Below, piece after piece: positions 62,276 to 64,000 of a stretch of DNA of 64,000 nucleotides; within the stretch, counting starts at the first letter, position 1; each line of letters opens with the position of its first letter. This DNA is from a virus. Below the pieces are notes generated by a model. The model was given only the letters and a program-made list of their open reading frames with translations. It did not search any database and was not told the DNA's origin. The DNA lies in the IMG/VR virus record IMGVR_UViG_3300022562_000354, positions 45,945 through 109,944 of that record. One strand, written 5' to 3'. Position numbers and translations under genes: made by a program.

Positions 62276-64000
62276 TAGGTGAACTTCTCCCTACGTTTGT
62301 ACTCGTAGATCGCCTCGGCCACCTTGACCTTGAGGTAGTTGGCGAGGTCTTGCCCTCCGATTCCGTTGACGTTGACCTGGACGTTTCCTCCCCCTCCGCC
62401 AGCACCAGCCCCAGCGGGGAGGATGCGTTCTCCCTTCCCGATTGAGGCCAACCCCTCCCCCATGGGGATCTTCTGAACTTGGGCGATACCCCCACTAACC
62501 GAGGTAACAACACCACCCTCGGCATTAGGCTTCAGGAAGTCGGCGTTCTTGACATCGTCCTTGAAAGCCGTAGCCATCTGCCCCACTTCTGCGAAGCCCG
62601 ACTTCTGCATCCGTTCGATCAACTTAGCCGGGTCATTGGACGAGTACATGGCGTACTCGAAGAGCCCCTTACGGATGGCAGCGAGCGACCCCTCTTCGAT
62701 CGCCTTCTTGAAGTGCTGCTCGATCGTCATGCTCTTGTCGATCTTGATCCCCTTGACCCGCATAGCGTTCCACAGGTCTTGGAGACTCTTGACCGTGTAG
62801 GCCGAGCCGTCTTCGATGGCGGCCTTCTGCTCCTCGATCGCCTTCGCGGGATCCGGGGCGGCGAGAGCTTGTAGCTGGGCCTTCGCCGCCTCCGCTTGTG
62901 CCGCTGGAGCTACTGGAGCTGCGGGCGGGGGTGCTGCGGCGGCGGGCGCTTTAGGTGGAGGCGCTGCGGCTTGAGGTGGAGCCGCTGCGGCTGGACCGGG
63001 AGCTGGAGTGCCGGGAGCTGGAGTGCCGGGAGCTGGAGTGCCGGGTGGGGCCGCCTGACCGGGTGTCGCGCCCGGAGCGGCAGGCCCTCCGACCTCTTTC
63101 TGGTAAGCGGCTGTCGCCTTCAACATTTGCTCAGGGCTGAGTGTCAGCCTGAGCTTGTCGAGGATCTTGGCCTGCTCATCCATCGAGAAACCAGCCTGCG
63201 ACAAGGTGGTTTCAAGACCATCCCCTCGTTCGATGCTGGCAAAAGCCTTAGACAATTTGGCGTAATCGATCTTCCCATCGAACGCCATGGACATGCCTTG
63301 TTGAAGGCGATCCTTTTTTGTCTCTTTCGAGGAGTGAACCCACGAGTCAGCTCCACCAAGGTTGGCCTCTAGGGCGCCGACCGCCGCACGGTACTTCGCG
63401 ATTGCTTTCGCGGCGTCAGCGTCAGCTTTCGCTTTCTCAGCGGTGGTTTTCTTGTACTCCTCCGCGAGTTTAGCCTCATCCTCGCGGGACATAGTGCTGC
63501 TAGCGGTCTTGAGTTTCTCCCCCTGCTCAACCCACTTCTTCTCCACTTCCTTTTGCTTTTTAGTGGCGTCCTCTCGCTCTTTTGCACCGGAATAGAAAGT
63601 CTCCCCCATGTCCTTGGCGCCCGAGGTGTAAAACATCTTGTGGCGAACATCATCGGCCGACGTAGCGTTGGCCGTCAGGTCGATCAGCTCCTTGTTCTTG
63701 GTCTTGGCGGCCATGACTTGGAGCTTGCGGACGTCTCTTTCATCGGTGCTGCCGATACCGAACTTGGCAACGATGTCCTCGACGGCTTCCCAAACGCCTA
63801 CCAGGACCTTGTAAAGCCAGTTGAACAGAGCGTCGATGAGGATGTCCATCTTGGCAAGCATGTCCTGTGATAGCTTGCCAGACTCGTAAGCAGCCTTGAG
63901 CTGCTCCTCAGCCTTCTTGGCCGCATCCTCCCTGGACTCGTCCATCGACTTGTAAATCTGAGTGGACCCGGCCGCATCCACTTTGGCGGCATCCGTAAGG
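62275..64000 (-). CDS. Tape measure protein, C-terminal part (runs off right edge)
   Basis: The frame is open to base 64000 and ends at TAA 62275; about 574 residues are visible. Upstream helical and Lys/Ala/Glu-rich coiled-coil sequence (KEVEKKWVEQGEKLKTA, AKADADAAKAIAKYRAAV) with a hydrophobic patch (ILIDALFNWLYKVLVGVWEA) is typical of tape measures. A Pro/Ala/Gly-rich linker follows (62880-63090), then helical domains, and the ending IGKGERILPAGAG, NVQVNVNGIGG and a basic helix resembles the conserved C-terminal region of tape measure proteins (GExGpEaVlPl). Tape measures set tail length and enter the cell with DNA. The true start is outside the window; a GTG at 63981 is not credible as a start. 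Confidence 0.75.
   Translation of the reverse strand, partial: LTDAAKVDAAGSTQIYKSMDESREDAAKKAEEQLKAAYESGKLSQDMLAKMDILIDALFNWLYKVLVGVWEAVEDIVAKFGIGSTDERDVRKLQVMAAKTKNKELIDLTANATSADDVRHKMFYTSGAKDMGETFYSGAKEREDATKKQKEVEKKWVEQGEKLKTASSTMSREDEAKLAEEYKKTTAEKAKADADAAKAIAKYRAAVGALEANLGGADSWVHSSKETKKDRLQQGMSMAFDGKIDYAKLSKAFASIERGDGLETTLSQAGFSMDEQAKILDKLRLTLSPEQMLKATAAYQKEVGGPAAPGATPGQAAPPGTPAPGTPAPGTPAPGPAAAAPPQAAAPPPKAPAAAAPPPAAPVAPAAQAEAAKAQLQALAAPDPAKAIEEQKAAIEDGSAYTVKSLQDLWNAMRVKGIKIDKSMTIEQHFKKAIEEGSLAAIRKGLFEYAMYSSNDPAKLIERMQKSGFAEVGQMATAFKDDVKNADFLKPNAEGGVVTSVSGGIAQVQKIPMGEGLASIGKGERILPAGAGAGGGGGNVQVNVNGIGGQDLANYLKVKVAEAIYEYKRREKFT
62996..63045 (-). repeat. Three 15-bp tandem repeats in tape-measure linker
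   Basis: Plus-strand unit ccgggagctggagtg repeated three times plus five bases, encoding PGTPA-type pentapeptide steps in the Pro/Ala/Gly-rich linker. A short slippage-prone repeat that could vary in copy number. Confidence 0.75.

Noticed and set aside
1-64000. CRISPR arrays, tRNA or rRNA genes, insertion sequences
   Set aside because: The window is nearly all protein-coding on one strand; none of these structures was seen in the gaps by eye. A tRNA scan was not run.

Overview
The window is part of a large tailed-phage genome, most likely a myovirus (contractile tail) infecting a Gram-negative host. Every gene I can support lies on the minus strand, packed with 1-60 bp gaps and many stop/start overlaps (ATGA, GTGA, TGATG, TAATG). 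I saw no host-like metabolic genes, tRNA, rRNA, CRISPR array, insertion sequence or intergenic stretch over 100 bp. Capsid, portal, terminase, tail sheath and tail tube genes are not in the window, so the contractile-tail call rests on the baseplate set: tape-measure C-terminus, hub, spike, J-like and I-like proteins. A Gram-negative host is inferred from a signal-peptide protein that ends like an outer-membrane beta-barrel strand.

Transcription runs from high to low coordinates. 64000-53745: the C-terminal part of the tape measure protein, a 268-aa tail protein, a 649-aa protein combining a lysozyme-like domain with a domain related to the 268-aa protein, a gp27/gpD-like hub of 1127 aa, a needle spike with a nonapeptide-repeat beta-helix, a 57-aa gene too short for most gene finders, and a very hydrophobic 189-aa protein. 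53162-38369: baseplate and wedge region, with a 2070-aa repeat-rich protein, a 67-aa coiled-coil protein, a 717-aa protein with hydrophobic helices and an Fn3-like domain, a 251-aa helical protein, a 377-aa possible gp25-like protein, a 1164-aa baseplate-J-like protein and a 272-aa gpI-like protein.

38326-5520: a very large adhesin/fibre region. It includes three tandem paralogues (404, 403, 408 aa) with a distant fourth (327 aa), two small paralogues (114 and 101 aa) each directly after a fibre gene, an 1804-aa LamG-like multidomain protein, a 582-aa Ig-like protein, two paralogous fibre or collar proteins (879 and 1521 aa), a 723-aa protein, and a 2421-aa tailspike-like protein whose beta-helix appears to be interrupted by about 1700 residues of propeller-like repeats. 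A recurring module of about 65 residues (aGVxxGD...G.Y.I..V) is spread through four of the giant proteins in this and the baseplate region.

5474-1: three small membrane or secreted proteins that look like a lysis/envelope group without a recognisable endolysin, then a conserved phage protein, a SNF2-type helicase, a zinc-finger protein resembling a DnaC/IstB-type helicase loader that has lost its P-loop, and the start of a DnaB-like replicative helicase running off the left edge. The same small T-rich TTTTAT element recurs in five of the few intergenic gaps, three times at 24-25 nt before the start codon, and may mark phage promoters; some copies also look like terminators.

Functions are assigned by reading motifs and gene order only; no database search was run.
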